The notes: a model not told the origin generated them from the letters alone. 64,000 nucleotides of DNA from Dryocosmus kuriphilus (GCA_038277395.1 CM076193.1:179608601-179672600), one strand, 5' to 3'. Shown: positions 48,965-61,285, numbered from the stretch's first letter. A program made the numbers and translations.

Positions 48965-49609
48965 TCACACTTTCACTATATATACATTCGAGTCAACTTC
49001 ATTCTTCCTTTCCATTCCATTTACCTCTTGCACATGCACTTTTGTCCCAATTTCCCCTAACAACCTTTCCACTTCTTCTCTTCCTGATTCACTATCCACT
49101 TTCATTCCTCTAATCACTATATTTCTACTACGTTTCGTCTTCTCTTCTTTTTCCATTTTCCTTTCTAATTCTCTCAATCTTGATTTCATTCTCATATTTT
49201 CTAGGAGAATATTTTCATTCAATTCTTTTATATTCTCTTCTTCACATACCCCTTCATCCACTTTCTTTCTCTCCTCAGACTTACATTCCAGATTTCTCGC
49301 TCTTTCTTCCAACTTTTCCATATCAAGTTTTCTCTCTTTTCCACTCATTCTTTGCTTTCCTTCGATGTCCTCCAACTGTTTCCAAACCTTATCTTTTTCT
49401 TGCCGCCACACCAGATCCCATTCTTCCCACTTTTCTCTAACTTTCCTCATTTCCTCCCAGACCTCATCCCCTCTCTTTTGCATGGCATTCAGACTGCAGT
49501 TCGTTTCCTCTCTAAACCCTTTAGTGAGACATTCCAGATTCTCTAAATCGACTTTCCCTTTTGCCATATTCCTCTTCGGTGGAGACTCTTTCTTAATCTT
49601 TTCCCGCAA
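48965..49609 (-). pseudogene. LINE ORF1 protein, copy B
   Basis: The 214-codon frame is Lys/Glu-rich with heptad-like patterns suggesting a long coiled coil (residues ~25-150). A segment RSRNIVIRGMKVDSESG follows, corresponding to KNNIIVKGLKVESETG in copy A. This layout resembles nucleic-acid-binding ORF1 proteins with a coiled coil followed by an RRM-like fold. It stops early relative to copy A. Confidence 0.65.
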
Positions 49610-50269
49610 TTTCTCTTCTCCCTGTTCATTTCCCTCTTCTTCCCTTGATCTTTTACTATCTTCTGCCTTGTCCCCTCATCGCCTTTATCCGTTAACTCTC
49701 CCCCCTGTCACCACTTGATAAAAAGTTGTCTCGATCATAAACTGCTAGATCTCGATCTACTAAGAAGTTCCCGATTTGACGGTCTACCTCGAGTTCTTCT
49801 GTCGGCTACCCCCCTTCCTTCAAACCCCTCAAAAGTTTAAGGGTGTAGTAAACTATATCTCTCCATCATCAGTACTATCCCCGGTATTACCCTTACCCCT
49901 CCCTGTTTCGCCGGCCCCAGTGAACTCATCAGCACCGAGGTTATCTACCTGCTGCTGCCCTCTACTGGCCCCCATTAGGCTCCTCATTGTAAACATGCGG
50001 GTCTAACTTACCGATCTGCTGTCCCCTATCTTCCCTCTCACTTTACCGACCTTGAAAACTAGCCTCTAAACTCTCACCTTCGACTTTCGTTTCAACCGTT
50101 TTAACATTAAAAAAACGACTCCCCCACACTACCACACAACCTTTTCACTACACTCACCTCCCTTATCGCTCTTCACCTCAAACACACCACCCGTCACCAA
50201 AACCAAAAAAGGTAGTACAGAATAAACACGCGTAATTTACTATTCATTACCGGAAAAGGAAGCCTTTAT

Positions 50270-52750
50270 TATTATTACAGAAATTATTACTAATTATTAA
50301 TATTATTAACTAATTATTATTATTGTCACTTAACGATAATAATATTATAATTAGTTGCAATAATCATTTATATTAATTAAAAAGGAAGAGTTTTATTTAT
50401 ATAAAATATAAATTAAATTTTTTCCTTTTGTATCAGGATTAATTGAAAATATTTATAAAAATTAAAATTTTCGAAATTTATTGAGTTAAAATTCAATATC
50501 ATATTTATTATTTAAAAATTTTTCAAAACTAGATTTTAAAAGTTATGCGCCTGTCACTTCTAAAAACTTATTTAAAAAATATAATATCTATTTCTAAAAT
50601 AATTGAATTTAAATCATTAAAACTTTAAAATCAATATTTAAAATAATTTAATCACTACAAATATTTTTAATGCTATTTGATATTATTTAATGATTAAAAA
50701 AACCTTAAATTTTAAATCAATTAAGCCTGCGAGATAACTGACAAGGTTAAAATTTTTTTTAAATGTTTAAGGATTATTATTGTGATTATTATTTTGAAAA
50801 CACGAAAGGAAGAAGAAATAGAATTAATTTAAGAAAAAAAATTTATTATTATTAATTATTAATATTAGTGTGAAGACTGAGGGATCCCAAAAAATAAAAT
50901 TTGCGGCACTGTAAAATTGCTGACAAAAAAGTACCAAAATTTAATTTTCCCGACAGAAAATTTTTACTTAATAAATATTAATGAAATCAATTTTTTGATT
51001 TGGCAACAATTAGTATTTATTAAAAGCAATTTTAAAAATTTTTTAAATTGTGGAATTCTAAATTTCGGTAATATTGTAAAGTGTCGGGATTTTTGCAATT
51101 TGGAAATTTCCTTTTCAGAAACTTTCTAATGCCGGGAATTTTTTTTTTTTTATTTACGGCTGTTTCTTAACTTTAAATAATTTTAAATTATATTTGAAAT
51201 ATTTTTAATATTAATATTATTTCACAATATTTATTTAATATTTTGTTCCTTAAAATTAAAAAATTAATGAATTAAATTAATTTATATTAAAATTAGATAC
51301 TATTTCTTAAAGAGATATTTTTAGATATAAATACCATATAATGTTTAAAGCTTCATTTTTAATAATCTTAAAATATTAAGTATAATATTAAATTTTAACC
51401 TAATTAATTTCGAAGATCTTAATTTTTCTAAATATTCTTAATTAGCCCTGACACAATTTTATCATAAAATATTGATAAAAATTAAAATTTTCAAAATTAA
51501 TTAAGTTAAAATTTAATATTATGCTTAGTATTTCAAAATTGTTAAAAATTAGGTTTTAAAAGTTATGGTGTTCAAATCGAAAAACTAATAATAATTAATA
51601 ATGAATGTTAACTCAATTAATTTTGAAAATTTTATTAAATTAATATTAAAACTGTCGGGTATTTTCCAGCTGGGGAATTTTCAAATTCCGAAATTTTCCT
51701 CTTCAGCAATTTTCTAATGTCCGGAATTTTATTCTTCGGGTTTCTTCCGCGGTCCATTAATATTAATAATTAACAATAATAAATATGGTTTAAATAGAAA
51801 AATTTTATTTACTGTCATTTCTAGTTTATTTAATAATAACCATTGAAATTTTTTTCAAAATTTAAATGGAGGCCATTTTTCTCTCAGGCTAAGGTTTTTT
51901 TTTTAAATTAAATAATTTTGAATTATATTTGAAACATTCGTAATATTAATATTTATTGTAATATTAATTTTCATGTTTTTCCCTTAAAATTAAAAGATAC
52001 AATTAATGAATTAGATTCATTTATTTTAGAATTAGTTATTGTTTTTGAAAAAGATATTTTTAGATATGAATAACATATATCCTTTAATAATTTTAAAGTA
52101 TCTAATATAATACTGAATTTTGATTTAACTAATTTCGGAAATTTTTAAATTTTAGAAATATTTTAAATTAATCCTGATATAAGAAAAAATAAAATTGTTT
52201 TATTTTGTATATAATTAAAACGTTTCCTTACATTAATTTAAATAATTAATAATTACACTTAATTATAATTATTTTATTATTGTTAACAATAATTCATAAT
52301 GAAAAACGTATAAATGATTAAATGAATTCTCAAATAAAAAATGATTGAAATCAGGGGCAATATTTTTCCACTAATAGGAATTAAAACGTATATTTCAAAA
52401 ACGGGATAACTGTCCTCTTGAAAACACTTAAAATTCTGCAATACTTGTGTGCATTTTAATTCCTTTTAATTGCAACCTTCTCATAAGGTATTGGGAACAG
52501 ATTAAAATCTATAAAATTTACTGGTTTCTTCTGTAAAATTAATAAATTTGCATTTCTTAGACTCAGCAAACTTTGTAAGTTGTAAATATAACTGATTCTT
52601 TCTGCAACGTTAGCAGATGACTCTAACAGAAACTTTTCTGTAAATTTTACATATAGACTTTTAACATTAGCAGATTTTATCTCTTATTGTAACATACTTT
52701 ACCTACTAGAATAGCAGAAAATGTCCAGCAGATTTGAATATGTAACTTTG
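50270..52750. repeat. AT-rich background repeat, copy 2, right part
   Basis: Matches segments of 24061-27400, including CCCGACA-type and (reverse) TTTCTAATGTCCGG motifs near 50935, 51125 and 51715. No gene is found. Confidence 0.7.
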
Positions 52751-52986
52751 AAAGTTAGAGGGGTACGTGGAGATTGTGAGAGGGAATACCTCTATTGAAA
52801 ATCCGCTTCACGGTACCTGTAGAGCGGGGCGAAACAAGGTGTTTCGACCCTTGGGTTAAAGCATTCGATTATTATAGCTTCCTTCGTCTTTTGCCGTTGG
52901 TCAAAAAGAGAGAGCGATATATTCTGTCGGGATGGTCGAGTAGTAGTGACTGTGGCGCCACCAGCGTCATCATAACGATCCTCGAC
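52751..52986. other. Spacer before the Penelope-like insertion
   Basis: No gene is recognised. 52790-52825 (CTCTATTGAAAATCCG ... CGGTACCTGTAGAG) is inverted at 62307-62341, outside the other end of the Penelope insertion. Confidence 0.5.
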
Positions 52987-53044
52987 ATCTTTATACTAGT
53001 AGAAAGAAGATATCAACACATCCAGACAAAAAATTTAATGTTTA

Positions 53045-53095
53045 AAGTAACGTTTCGTCACTCAGCTGAGAGACCTCATCAGACAGTAAATAAGT
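53045..53095 (-). ncRNA. Hammerhead ribozyme motif in pseudo-LTR
   Basis: The minus strand reads CUGAUGAG (53075-53082), then a self-complementary GUCUCUCAG/CUGAGUGAC hairpin as stem II, then GAAAC (53052-53056). Penelope-like elements are known to carry hammerheads in this position. Stem III would have to be short and imperfect (GUU/AAC), so activity is uncertain. Confidence 0.6.
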
Positions 53096-53523
53096 TAAAA
53101 TCTAAAGAAGATACAAAATTCACCTTAGAAGTAAGAATATACATCAGAAATCAGAAGTAAAAAGATTGTACAGGTAAAACTTACCAAAAATACGTTGAGT
53201 TTACATTTTTTGGAGTCATGTTGTCAGAGAAGGTTTGGAACAAATTTTGTAATTTTTGGTTTGAGAGTAAAAAGGTAAAAAAGGTAAAAAATTCCAAAAA
53301 TGTCATTACTCAAATATATCTAAAAAATGATAAAACCGGAGAAGAATAAGTAAAAACTTAGAAAGTTTGAAAAAAATTTTATTCTAGGTTAGGATAGTTT
53401 TAAGTAAGTAAGAATTAAGATAGTTACCTTGTAAGAGAAAAAATGGATGGTAGTAAAATCAAGGGGCCCATAATGGGCAATTTGAATTAGTTTAAAAAAT
53501 GCATTGTGAATAATAATAAAACT

Positions 53524-55107
53524 TTAAAATGTGAAAGTTGGAAGTGAGTTCTCTGAGTACATTGCCATGATGAGGTGGTTTGAGTACTGACAATATGGAG
53601 TAGATTCATAAAGTTTAAAGGTTATAGGTGGGAGAAAAGGCGGCAAATTTGAAAAAGATATGATAAGGAAATAAAATATGGAATTTAGAAATTTGGACAA
53701 AAATCCAAAATTTAAGGTATTTAATATTGAGTTATATGCAGAATTGTAAAATTGAAGGTCGATAATTTTATTTAAAGCACTATTGCCCCTCCTCTTTATA
53801 TAAATCATTTCAACAAACAAACGTTTATAAAAATTTTGATTTTTATGTAGGATCTTTATGTCATCCCATTTCATAAAAGAAGAATCACCGTTGTGATCTG
53901 CATGAATATGTTTTGCTATTTCTTTTCTATTTTTAATGCAATGTTGGACATTTCTCAGATGTTCGTTTCTTCTGGTATCCAAAGATCTTTTGGTTTGGCC
54001 AATGCATGATAGACCACAAGAACAGTTGAGTTCATAAACAACATTACATTGATCAAGTTTATTTATGGGATCTTTTCCTATTTTAATGAAAACATCAAAT
54101 TTTGAATCTATTTTAAAAATAGTATTTATATTGAAATCAGAAGAAAGTCTACGAATGGGATATGATGAGATGTCAGGATAAAAATTGAAAGACACATAAG
54201 TTTTATCAGTTATTATGTTGTTAGTATTAATAAGGTTTTGATTTGGAGTGGAATTATTCATATTAATTTGGAAGAGTCTATTTTTAATATGTTTTTCGAT
54301 GAAATCATTAGGATAACTGTTATATTTTAAAATTTGCTTAACAACCAAAATGTTATTTTTATGGAAGGATTTATCAGAGAGTAAAATAGCTGAATCTATT
54401 AAATTTTTTATAATACCAATCTTTTGTTGAATGGAATGGTTCGAAAAGAAATTGAGTAGTCTACCAGAATATGTGTCTTTTCTATACCAGTTTGTGATAA
54501 TATTATTAGCGTCGTCTCTAATAATTTTTAAGTTTAGAAAATTAATTGAATTGTCGATTTCGATTTCATGTGTAAATTGTAATCTATCATGATAACTATT
54601 GAAAAATTGAATAGTTTGTTGGACCTTATTCTTAGGGATAACGAGAAGGGTGTCGTCGACGTATCTGGGAAAAGTGTGTATTATAAAATCAATTTTTTTG
54701 AAAATATCAATCTCTAAATCCTGTAAAACTATTTCAGCTAATATTCCTGAAATCGGAGAACCCATTGGGGTGCCGAATTTCTGACTGTAAAATTTATTAT
54801 TAAATTGAAAAAAGGTCGAATTCATTAAGAAGGTTGTGCTATTTTTAAATTCAATTAGTGGTATATTAGTAAATTTTTTAATATGTGGCCATCTTTTTTC
54901 GATGCCATCTAGAACTAGGTTTAGTGGAATGTTAATAAACAAAGAGGAAACATCTAATGATAAGAAGATGTGGTTATTTGGAAATTTGATTTTTGTGATA
55001 GTATCATGGAATGAAATAGAATTTTTTACAAAAGAATTTAATTTCGGAATTGAGTCAGTTAAGATTTGGTTTAAAGTTTTTGCAAGAAAATAAGTAGGAG
55101 AATTTAT
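53524..55107 (-). pseudogene. Penelope reverse transcriptase plus GIY-YIG endonuclease, C-terminal part
   Basis: The minus-strand frame runs from 55257, but its first 50 codons are antisense LINE 5' sequence; the Penelope part starts at INSPTYFLAK, exactly at the LINE target duplication. RT motifs, numbered in the 577-codon frame, are LSLDVSSLF (Asp 102), GTPMGSPISG (163-171) and RYVDDTLLV (Asp pair at 201-202). A GIY-YIG nuclease follows (~407-490): NVVYELNCSCG, SCIGQTKRSLDTRRNEH and RLFVEMIYIK. The usual Tyr of the YIG triplet is Cys here. The RT copies element RNA and the nuclease is thought to nick the target. This half is open, but the gene is cut by the LINE. Confidence 0.9.
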
Positions 55108-55108
55108 G
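55092..55108. repeat. 17-bp target duplication of LINE copy A, left
   Basis: AAGTAGGAGAATTTATG is identical to 60187-60203. Confidence 0.9.
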
Positions 55109-55422
55109 ACTTCCGTTTCCGGTACCGAACGCGAGACAACTCTTTTGTGTCGGGTGCTGGTTTCTTGGCTTTGGTGAAGGAGATAAGCGTGTGTGGAGGC
55201 ACAAAGGGTAGTGAGTGTGGGGATCAGGAGTGGTGGAAGAAGGGTGAGTGAAGGCAAAGGTGTTAAGGGTGAAGGTAAGCAGTGTGAAGTGGAAATTGGA
55301 GAGAGTGTGTGAATAGTTGAGGTTAGGTGTGTTGGAAATAGTTGCTGTGAAAAGGGGTTGGAGGTAGGGTGAGCGGAAAGAGGGCAAGGCAGGGAACGTT
55401 ACGGAGCACAGTGTAAGGTAGG

Positions 55423-56690
55423 ATGCCGACGGTGAGAAGTCCGAGAACTGACGCCAGAGGGCAACAGTTACCGGACAAACGCACAGAACGGCAGGAAGTA
55501 ACAGTCGATGAGAAGGAAAGCGTGGCTAGTGGGGGGAAAAATGACGTCGAGCGCAGCGACAGCAGCGGAGAGGAAGGGTCTGTAACGCCGGACAGAGAGG
55601 GGATGCAAGCTAGAAAGGAACCAGGGACGGCTATAAGACGTGGGAGACCCTCCAACTTACAGCGCCTTAACAGGCTGGGCAGCGCGGGCTCAAACAGGAG
55701 CCTAGATGAATGACGAAAAAAGGTGAGCACGACCAGCAGTGAGGGAGAGGAAAAAAGAAAAAGAGACGAAGGGGATGATGAGCTAGAGAGAGACAACCGC
55801 TCCAGAAAGAGATAGGGGGGAGGGACAGATGTTTGAAAAATTGGAAGCCCTCATAAAAGGGTTTAGAGAGGAAACAAGGCGGAGACTTGATGACATGAGC
55901 AGGCAGGGAAATGACGTAAGGGGGGAAGCGAAAGACGTAAGGAGGGAAGTGAGAGAAGTAAGAGAAAAGTGGGAACAGTGGGATAAACTATGGATAGAGG
56001 AGAAAGACAAGGTATGGGAGAAATTAGAGAGTATAGAGAATAGACAGAGAGAGGTTGACGAGCATAGGAAAAACGAGATAAAACAGTTGGAAGAACGGGT
56101 AAGCAAACTAGGAATCAGGAACGAGCATATAGAGAAGGAAACAGAGAGAATGGAAGTAATAAAAGGGAGATGAGAGCATGCGAAATGTAAATGAAACATT
56201 GAATACGAGATTGAGTGAGACAGAAAGAAAAATGGAAGGGGAGGAAAGGGCAAAGAGGAAAAATAACATCATAGTTAAGGGTTTGAAAGTGGAGAGTGAA
56301 ACAGGGGAAGCGGAAATAAAAAGCCTAATGAGAGATATTGGAATAGAGGTAGAGATAGAAGGAGTTAAGAGAATAGGTGGGGCGAAGGAAGGAAAAGAAG
56401 GAATGTTTCTAGTAAAAATAGGAAAGGAGGAGGAGAAGAAAATAATGCAAGAGAAAAAAAGATTGAGGGGAAGAAGGGAAAGAATCGAAGAAGACTTGAC
56501 ATGGAAGGAGAGAAAAAGGAGGTGGAAAATAGAACAAAGGACATGGGTTGAGAGGAAAAAAGGAGCCAGGTTAAGGACTGGGAAAGATAGGATAGAAGGC
56601 AGAAAAATGACGGAGGAGGGGGGAAGAAACGATGTAAATAATGAGGACACTTGGGCGGCCGGGGGGTTTATACACGGAAAGAGGAATTAA
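55423..56690 (+). pseudogene. LINE ORF1 protein, copy A, frameshifted
   Basis: Three open pieces cover ORF1. 55423-55713 is Ser/Glu/Arg-rich and begins MPTVRSPRTDARG. 55829-56173 starts FEKLEALIKGFREETRRRLDDM and has strong coiled-coil character. 56178-56690, in another frame, starts with KNNIIVKGLKVESETG and ends in a very basic tail. The order agrees with copy B. Such proteins coat LINE RNA. Frame changes lie between 55713 and 55829 and near 56174. No CCHC zinc knuckle is visible. Confidence 0.7.
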
Positions 56691-59600
56691 AGGGAAGGGA
56701 TAATGTAGGAAAAGACAAAAAGAGAGAAGTACAGGTAGCATTTTGGAATGTGTCAGGGTTAAAGAACAAAGATACAGGATTCTGGGAAGAAGTGCAAAAG
56801 TGGGATGTGATAATGATGAGTGAAACATGGATGGATAAGAAGGACTGGAAAGGTATGAAAAGAAGGTTACCGAGAGTATATGTATGGGAGATGCAAGGAG
56901 CAAGAAAGGAAAAAGTGAAAGGGAGAGGAATGGTGTCAGGTGTAAGAAAGGAATTGGTAGTAGAGGAGGAAGAACGTGACAATGCGGAAGAAAAAGAGGG
57001 AACAATGGTGCGAAAAATAAGAGTGGGAAAAGTAAGAGTGAACATTGTATGCGTATATAGGAGAAGAGGAGAGGAAGAAGGATGGAATGTAATAAGAAGA
57101 TGGACAGAGAATAAAGAGGGGGATTTGGTGTTAATTGGAGGGGACCTGAATGCTTGCACTGGAGAACAAGGGGGAGAGACGTGGGATGAAGAAAACGAGG
57201 TATTTATGAGAAACTCGAGGCACAGGGAAACAGACCGAGAGGGGAAAATGCTTCTAAACTTGATAGGAGGGGCCGGATGTTTCATATGTGACGGCAATAC
57301 AAGAGGGGATGAAAAGGGAGAATATACGTTCACAGGTAAGGGAGACACGGTAATCGATTACATTCTAGCAGAAGAAAGAACCAGGAAGTTGATGGTTAGA
57401 ATGAAAGTAGGGAAGGAGATAGAGTCCGAACACTTCCCAGTGATAGCAACATTAAGAGGGGGAGGATCAAAGCGCGAAAGAGGGAATAAAAGAGAAGCTG
57501 GGGAAATGAAATTGAAAATGGGGAGATGGGGGCAGAATAAGTTAAGGGAATTCACAGAAAAAGTGGAAAACGAGGATTGGGGAGAAATGGAAGAAGAAGG
57601 AATAGATAAGATGATAGAAAAAAAACTTAAAGAGGCGGTCGAGAAGATTAGGGACGAGGTGAGACCCCTAAACGAAGCAGAAACAAGTAAGAGAAGGTGG
57701 TGGGATGAAGAATGCAGAGTGAGTAAAGTGAATATGAAAGAATGTTTGAGAAAATGAAGGAGTGGGGAAATGGAGAAAGAAGAGTACAATAGGAGGAAAA
57801 GAGAGCATGAGAGAATGTTGAGCGGAAAGAAGCAAAAGGAGAAAGAAAGGTACGTAAAAGAGGTGGAGAAAGCAGTAAAGGAAGGGAGGGAATGGGAAGT
57901 GATAAATAGGGAAAGGGGAGGAAGAAAAGGTATAAACGAGGAAATAGGGATGAAAGAGTGGACAGAATACTTTAAGGGGTTGCTAGGATGTGTGGGGAAT
58001 AGGGTGCGAGGAGAAGGGAGGAAGGTAGCTGCAGGGGAAGAGGACAGAGTAAACGAGATAAGTAGAGAGGAGATAAATAAAGCAATCGCAAAGTTAAAAG
58101 GAAATAAGGCAACAGAGGAGGTCGGCATAGAGAATGAAGCACTGAAATATGGTGGGGAAAGGGTGAGAGAAGAGATGTGGAGGATTTGTAATAAGGTATG
58201 GAAAGGAGAAGGATGGCCGGAAGAGTGGAGGACAGGGCTGGTAGTGCCACTGAGTAAGAAAGAAGAAGGAAAAAATGTGCAGGATTATAGAGGTATCACA
58301 CTCATGTCTGTAGGATACAAAGTTTATACAGAGGTGATCAGGAAAAGATTGGAAGGACAGATCGAAGAGAAAGAGAGTATACCACACAATCAAACAGGTT
58401 TCAGGAAGGGGATGGGTACAGCAGACAATATATACGTGCTCAACTATTTCGTTAATAGGAACCTAGGTCAGAAGAAAGGGAAATTGGTCGCAATATTTGT
58501 AGACTTGAAAGCAGCGTTTGACTCGGTCAATAGAAGGGTGCTTTGGAAGGCTTTGAAAGAAAGCGGGATAGAAGAAAGTCGGGTAGAGAGGATAAAAGAA
58601 ATATTTGTAGAAACTAGGATGAAGGTAAGAACAGGAAAAAAGAAAGGAGAGGAGTTTTGGACGGGAAGGGGTTTGAGGCAGGGATGTCCGCTGAGCCCGC
58701 TACTGTTCAGTATTCTTTTGGCAGATTTGGAGAAAAAATTGACGAGGAAAGGGAAAGGGGGAACGAAACTGGGAAATGGCAAGCTATATTCGCTAGCAGA
58801 CGCCGACGATATAGTGTTAGTAGCAGATTATGAAAGAGGGATGAGTTTAATGATGAGAATATTTGAAGAGTATGTAAGAGAAAAAGATTTAACGGTGAAT
58901 GTGAATAAAACGAAGGTGATCTGTTTTAGAAAGAGAAAGTGTAAAATAGAGTAGCAATGCACGATGAATGGCAAGGTGGTGGAAATGGTAGAAGAATTTT
59001 GTTACCTAGGCTTTTGGTTCGAAACACGAGGAGGAAACGAACTGCAGGTGAGAAAGAGATTGGAAAGTGGAAGCAAGGTAATGGGCCAAGTGTGGGGCAT
59101 AGGAAAGAGGAGGTTCAGGGATGATTGGAGAATGAGAGTGTGGATGTTTGATGTGTTAGTGTGGTCAGTGGTAAGTTATGGAACGGAAATGTGGGGATGG
59201 AAGGAATATAAGAGAGTAGAAAGCATGCAGGAGAGATTCCTGAGATGGGTCATGGGGTTAGGATGGAGCTGTCCAGGTTATATGCTGAGGGAAGAGTTAG
59301 GCCGAGAAAAAATGGTGGTAAGGCAACTAAAAAGGGCATGGAATTTTGAGGAAATGCTAAAGAGGGGGGAAGGAAGTAAGGTAGCACAAGCGTGTCTAAG
59401 GGAGATAGAAGACAAAGAAAGAAGGGGGAATATAGGACGGTCGAAATGGGAAGAAGAAAGGTACGCAAGGAGAAGAGAATGGAGTATGAATGTGGAGAGT
59501 AGAGAATGGCAAGGAATAGAGGAAGAGATTCTGTATAGACAAGGTGAGGAAAGATGGAGAAAAATCTTGGAGTCGGGGTACAACAGTTGGTACAGGATGG

Positions 59601-59914
59601 TCAAGTGGGAAGGAGAGCCAGAGTATTTGGGAAGGATAAAGAAAGAGAGTAAATGGAACAGAGCGATAAGATTTAGAATGGGAGAGGGTGTAAGAGAGTG
59701 TAGGTACTGGATGAATGAAGAGGAGAATAGTTGTAGAGTATGTGGGTATGAACAGGAAACATGGGTGCATGTGTTAGAGAGATTTACAGGAGACGACGGA
59801 GAAGGGAAGAGTGTGGAAGAGAGAGTGAAAGAGATTTTGAATGGGAATGGACAGAGGGAGGGATGGATGAAGAAGCTTGAAAAGTTAAGAGAAAGAAAAG
59901 GTCGCATGATCTAG
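56645..59914 (+). pseudogene. LINE ORF2: endonuclease and reverse transcriptase, two in-frame stops
   Basis: One frame runs from after TGA 56642-56644 to the stop at 59914, about 1090 codons, interrupted by TGA 57755-57757 and TAG 58952-58954. No ATG precedes the endonuclease domain, so initiation by reinitiation or at a non-ATG codon is implied. Endonuclease motifs are VAFWNVSG, MSETWMD, VLIGGDLNACTGEQ, TVIDYILAEE and SEHFPVIA (Glu where Asp is usual before His). RT motifs are VQDYRGITLMSVGYK, HNQTGFRKGMGTADNI, IFVDLKAAFDSV, GLRQGCPLSPLLFSILL and ADADDIVLVAD. A C-terminal CRVCGYEQETWVHVLERF resembles a CCHC motif lacking its last Cys. The protein would nick DNA and prime reverse transcription at the cut. 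Confidence 0.88.
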
Positions 59915-60186
59915 TTTAAAGATATTAAAAATATAAAGTAGAACCGTAAAAGTAATTGCCAAGTGTAGACTGGCAAAGGTAAGAGGAAACGGAAGTCCTG
60001 GTCTCGGTCGCAAGCGCTTAAATTTAAGAATAAATTTAAGAATAGGTTCAGAAAATATCTATGTAATAGTGTAAGAGAACGATAAGGGAGAATATAGTTT
60101 AAGGAATTGGATTGTAAACATATGTAATGATTGTGTGAAGACTCTCAAACCCGTAAAAGGGAGAGAGAGTATAAAAAAAATAAATG

Positions 60187-60203
60187 AAGTAGGAGAATTT
60201 ATG
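60187..60203. repeat. 17-bp target duplication of LINE copy A, right
   Basis: Identical to 55092-55108, and follows the LINE tail directly. Confidence 0.9.
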
Positions 60204-61267
60204 TAGGAAACAACAGGCCTAAGAGGAAAATTTTCTTTGTGTACTTTCGTTAAGACCGTACATCCGAGCGATGTTAGTATTAGAAGTTGAAATTGTGTTT
60301 TTCTTTATATTTTTACCTAGATATCCTTTTATATTCCAATAATTTAAAAGTTTGTGAGTTGAATTTTGTAGTTTTTTAAAAGGATTTGAATTAATTACAT
60401 TATAAGTATTAGGATCATTTAACATTGTTTCCATTTTAGAATAGTAAGATGATTTATCAAGAAGAACAGTAATATTGCCTTTGTCGGCACGTGTGACCAA
60501 AATGTCATTATTGTGTGTTAAAAAATTTTTTGTAATTTTGATATTTTTTGCTATTTCCTTATCAATCATAGATATTCTCTTAGGTTTTTTTATGTAGCTT
60601 GATGTTAGAGAGAGGACATTGTTTCTAAGTTCATCTCTAAATTCCAAAGGAATTTTATCCAGATTCACTTCAAAATCTTTTAAAATTTCCAAAATCTGTT
60701 CTTTCTTTCTTGAAGTAAAACAAGAACTAAATTTAGGTCCTAAACGAAAAATGTCAGAAACCGGTGTAGGAATAGTTTTTTCTGTCAGATTAATAATCCA
60801 AGGATCAGGAATCGAATCAATTCTATGTTTATTAATATTGGTATCAATAGGATTTAAAGATAAAAGATTATTGAATTTCTTGTTAAGAATTCTTGCAGTT
60901 TTACAAGTAAAATTATCATTAGAAGTTTCAAGTTCATGGAAGAGAATGGCAAAATCAGAATTAGACATTAAATTTTTAAATTAAGATTTTTAGCACTGTG
61001 ACAACTATACATTTTGGGATTTTTGACATTTTTGATACAGTTGTTGATATTATTGGGAAATAATTCAGAACGGCGACAAGTCAGTAAGAAATTTTTTCTG
61101 CAAGTGGCAGTTTTAATCTTATTAGAGTAATTAAGCAAACTTTTGAACTCTGATGCGACCTCAGATCCAAATCTCCTATGTATTTCCTTCAGATTCATAA
61201 TCCTCATTATCGATTTAACGTCCGGGGATATAAATAGTAGAAAGAAGATACCAACACATCCAGACAA
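60204..61267 (-). pseudogene. Penelope reverse transcriptase, N-terminal part
   Basis: Two frames, 61267-60968 and 60968-60219, cover the N-terminal half. MRIMNLKEIHRRFGSEVA and FLLTCRRSELFPNN are in the first; LVTRADKGNITVLLDKSSYY and IARMYGL are in the second. These match the N-terminal domain and first RT blocks of Penelope proteins. A frameshift lies near 60970, and another near 60249-60253 just after YGL, where the adjacent frame carries the expected KVHK and RPVVSYINSP. The frame then enters the LINE target site, and the rest of the protein resumes at 55107. Confidence 0.8.
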
Positions 61268-61285
61268 AAAATTTAATGTTTAAAG

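Larger units (their letters stand above)
46810..50268 (-). mobile_element. LINE copy B, antisense, 3'-truncated
   Basis: The minus strand starts CTTCCTTTTCCGGTA, like the 5' end of LINE copy A (CTTCCGTTTCCGGTA at 55110). It carries an ORF1 with coiled coil, an endonuclease, and the start of the reverse transcriptase, then ends in (TAA)n at 46800-46820 inside the RT domain. The flanks are background repeat rich in (ATT)n. Frames are broken throughout. Confidence 0.8.
55109..60186 (+). mobile_element. Full-length LINE (Jockey/I-group type), ~5.1 kb
   Basis: It is bounded by identical 17-bp target duplications. The 5' end matches the 5' end of copy B, so it is not truncated. It has ORF1 and ORF2 with endonuclease and reverse transcriptase. 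The 3' tail is GTATAAAAAAAATAAATG rather than long poly-A. The sense strand is very purine-rich. It interrupts the Penelope RT gene in opposite orientation and therefore inserted later. Clade assignment within insect non-LTR elements is uncertain. Confidence 0.9.

Noticed and set aside
47298..49718. Long plus-strand Ser/Phe/Leu-rich frames
   Set aside because: They are shadows of the purine-rich LINE copy B on the minus strand.
55323..59907. Long minus-strand Ser/Leu/Pro-rich frames
   Set aside because: They are shadows opposite LINE copy A; the sense strand carries endonuclease and RT motifs.
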